From positions 1 to 25,991 of the forward strand of contig LWCA01000485.1 of the NCBI GenBank assembly GCA_001642005.1: 25,991 nucleotides of DNA. The letters are read 5' to 3'. Within the stretch, counting starts at the first letter, position 1; each line of letters starts with the position of its first letter. This document shows, piece by piece, positions 22,514 through 25,991 of this stretch. The translations under genes and the position numbers were made by a program. Below the pieces are notes generated by a model. It had not been told where the DNA came from and did no database searches. It worked only from the letters and a program-made list of their open reading frames with translations. This DNA is from Intoshia linei. Taxonomy: Eukaryota; Orthonectida; Rhopaluridae.

Positions 22514-22682
22514 TTCCTAACTGAAACAACTTCACAACCCACTTTTTATTTAAAGTTAGAAAAATATATTTTTATTAACAAATAACAAATTGTAAATACA
22601 TGTAGGTTTGAATGTTCCTTTTTAAAATAATGTATTTCTAAAAAAATAATGAAATGTATATAAATGTAATATAAATATGTAA

Positions 22683-22712
22683 AAGTCGTAACCGACCTCT
22701 TGGGAACCGCTG
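22683..22712. mobile_element. Second hAT end inside the composite
   Basis: Read on the minus strand it begins CAGCGGTTCCCAAGAGG and continues TCGGTTACGAC, a typical hAT terminus. Its partner end was not identified with confidence. Confidence 0.5.
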
Positions 22713-23130
22713 GTTTAACGCTTTCCTACATATAGCAGGATATTAGTCTTTCATTGAAATCCAAAAGTTTCAAAGAGACAAGTCTATAAAATTAATTCTT
22801 AGACCATGATCAGTTGATATTATTGATAATTCCTCATCTTTTATTAAATTTAATAGTTTTTCACTTTAAGTATATACGAATCCCATCATCATTCTTCAAC
22901 ATTCAAGGATGGGAAATATGTATAAAATAAAATTTATTTTAGATGTCTCAACGCGCACTTGGCTTTTCTTAGAGCGCGCTGGCGCAGCTATTGAGAATCA
23001 CTGACCTGAGTTGTAAAGACCAAAAATATCTTTACCATTTGTTAAAACTTATATTATTTATATTATTTGTTATTATATAACTTGTAAAAACCAGGTAAAA
23101 ATTGAAAAATTAGTCAATTATCTATATTTA

Positions 23131-23188
23131 AGTTCTGCAACACGAACTTCGGCTTGTGCTTCACGTGTTTCAGACAGTTGCAGAACTC
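23131..23188. repeat. 58-bp palindromic element, AGTTCTGCAAC ends
   Basis: AGTTCTGCAAC at 23131-23141 is perfectly complemented by GTTGCAGAACT at 23178-23188. The loop (CACGAACTTCGGCTTGTGC...) is much more GC-rich than its surroundings. It may be a tiny MITE or a structured RNA; nothing decides between them. Confidence 0.6.
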
Positions 23189-24004
23189 TAATATACAACA
23201 ATGGTTCTTAACATATTTCAAGAATTCCCATGAAACGAATAATTTATATATTGTCTTAACCAACATTATATTGTATAGTGTACATTACAAAAGTGTGACA
23301 CCTAGATCATTGGTTTTTATCTTTTAAATTTGTGCATCCTTCTGATTTTTTTTTCAAGTCAAATCTCAATACATAATGTAATTATAACACATACAATATT
23401 AGAAAAAAGTATTTTATTTGAATTAGTTTGATTTACAACAATTTACATGAATATCCCTGACATTAAAAAATTACATCTAAAGTTCTCATTTACAATAATA
23501 TAATTTAAATAGAAAATAAAATTAAAAAATATATACTTGACATATCACAATTGTACTTAATACAGCAGCTCTCACGGTTTTTAACAGTTTAAATAGTTAT
23601 GATATTAAAAAATAAAATTATCTTAAATGTTCATTGAGGTCCCTATATTAAAAAACTTCCTTTACCCTAAGAGGGTCAAGGATAAGATACCTTCGACTCT
23701 GCACAAAAAGTGTATAATAATATTAATTTTTCTTGTTTAAATTGGATAAGGCTGCCCGTGTATCCAGCTGCAAATCAGTATCGAATGCAAACTATTAATT
23801 GAAACTCGTCAAGGTTAACAAAATTGATATTAAAATGTTCTAACTATACCAAGTGATTTGATAATGCTGGTTACAAATTGTAAATGTACTCAATAAAATG
23901 TAAATGTTCTACAAACAAAATTTAAATTTGGGTAACCTAAAAATATAAACTTAAATATTTAAACTCGTTTGTTGTACAACACTACATTTGTATTTAAAAT
24001 CAAA

Positions 24005-25880
<1,876 letters not shown>

Positions 25881-25937
25881 GTAAGTTTTTTTATATGGTA
25901 ACGTATTTATATGGTACATATTTATTTATTTACATAC

Positions 25938-25991
25938 TATTAGGTCGTTTCATAAGTAATGTCGTTTTTTTAACAAAATTAAAAAGTATAT
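25938..25991. mobile_element. mariner-type terminal inverted repeat, element continues beyond window
   Basis: After a TA dinucleotide the sequence TTAGGTCGTTTCATAAG, then TAATGTCGTTTTTTT, has the form of mariner termini (TTAGGT...CATAAGTAATGTCG). It lies 57 bases into GPI intron 10. The next GPI exon, expected to start at W-VGGRYS, is not reached before the window ends, consistent with an element inserted here. Confidence 0.65.

Larger units (their letters stand above)
22024..23003. mobile_element. Composite hAT-type element
   Basis: Left end CTGTGATTCTCAA and right end reversed CAGTGATTCTCAA match at 12 of 13. The 8-bp flanks ATTTAAGT and ACCTGAGT match at 5 of 8. The right subterminal part is GC-rich (TGCGCCAGCGCGC reversed). 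The segment 22130-22345 is the reverse complement, diverged, of about 7600-7760 in the hAT element of PHKA intron 13, for example ATTAAATTTTATTAGTGGTG. A second hAT-like end and a CCGGG-rich foldback lie inside, so this is at least two nested insertions. Confidence 0.65.
21840..24004. other. Intergenic region between MOB and GPI genes
   Basis: A possible ATTAAA polyadenylation signal for the MOB gene lies near 21860. Positions 22024-23003 are a composite of hAT-type repeats and 23131-23188 is a palindrome. From 23190 to 24004 I see only AT-rich sequence with no gene, RNA or clear promoter. The GPI promoter must be in the last few hundred bases. Confidence 0.6.

Overview
The window is nuclear DNA from an animal. 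It is very AT-rich, all three genes are broken by spliceosomal introns, and many of those introns are only 34-57 bp. The proteins match metazoan families but are clearly divergent. Short introns, AT richness and fast-evolving proteins would suit a compact parasitic lineage (for example a myxozoan, orthonectid/dicyemid or flatworm), but the sequence does not settle which. No bacterial genes, rRNA, tRNA or CRISPR were seen.

Region 1 (1-16839, minus strand) is one large gene for a phosphorylase b kinase regulatory subunit, alpha-like. I reconstructed it exon by exon: at least 23 exons, about 940 codons, and every junction in phase. The start codon is at 16839. The C-terminal quarter, which in relatives carries the calmodulin-binding region and a lipidation tail, lies left of base 1. 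Its long introns are long because they hold non-autonomous hAT elements (4048-4448, 6981-8086 with 7016-7422 nested inside, 9503-10800, 11108-11842, 15236-15882). Most of these have recognisable terminal inverted repeats and target-site duplications, some of them exact.

Region 2 (16840-18396) is a divergent intergenic space between the kinase-subunit gene and region 3. It contains a roughly 28-30 bp tandem repeat that is also found inside a hAT-type element.

Region 3 (18397-21839, plus) is a complete six-exon gene for a MOB kinase-activator protein, closest by eye to the MOB2 group, with all four zinc ligands and an unusual Ser/Thr-rich C-terminal tail. Its fourth intron holds a hAT MITE and a tiny hAT-end foldback.

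Region 4 (21840-24004) is intergenic and largely made of overlapping hAT-type repeats and palindromes.

Region 5 (24005-25880, running off the right edge) is the first half of glucose-6-phosphate isomerase in ten exons. A pogo/Tigger-like end lies in its ninth intron, and a mariner-type terminal repeat begins in its tenth and runs out of the window.

Two of the three genes meet at glucose 6-phosphate (glycogen breakdown control and glycolysis/gluconeogenesis). In an animal genome this adjacency is probably coincidence. I see no undescribed system here. The strongest points of interest are the gene architecture (GC-AG intron, 25-bp microexon), the lineage-specific protein changes, and the hAT-driven growth of introns.
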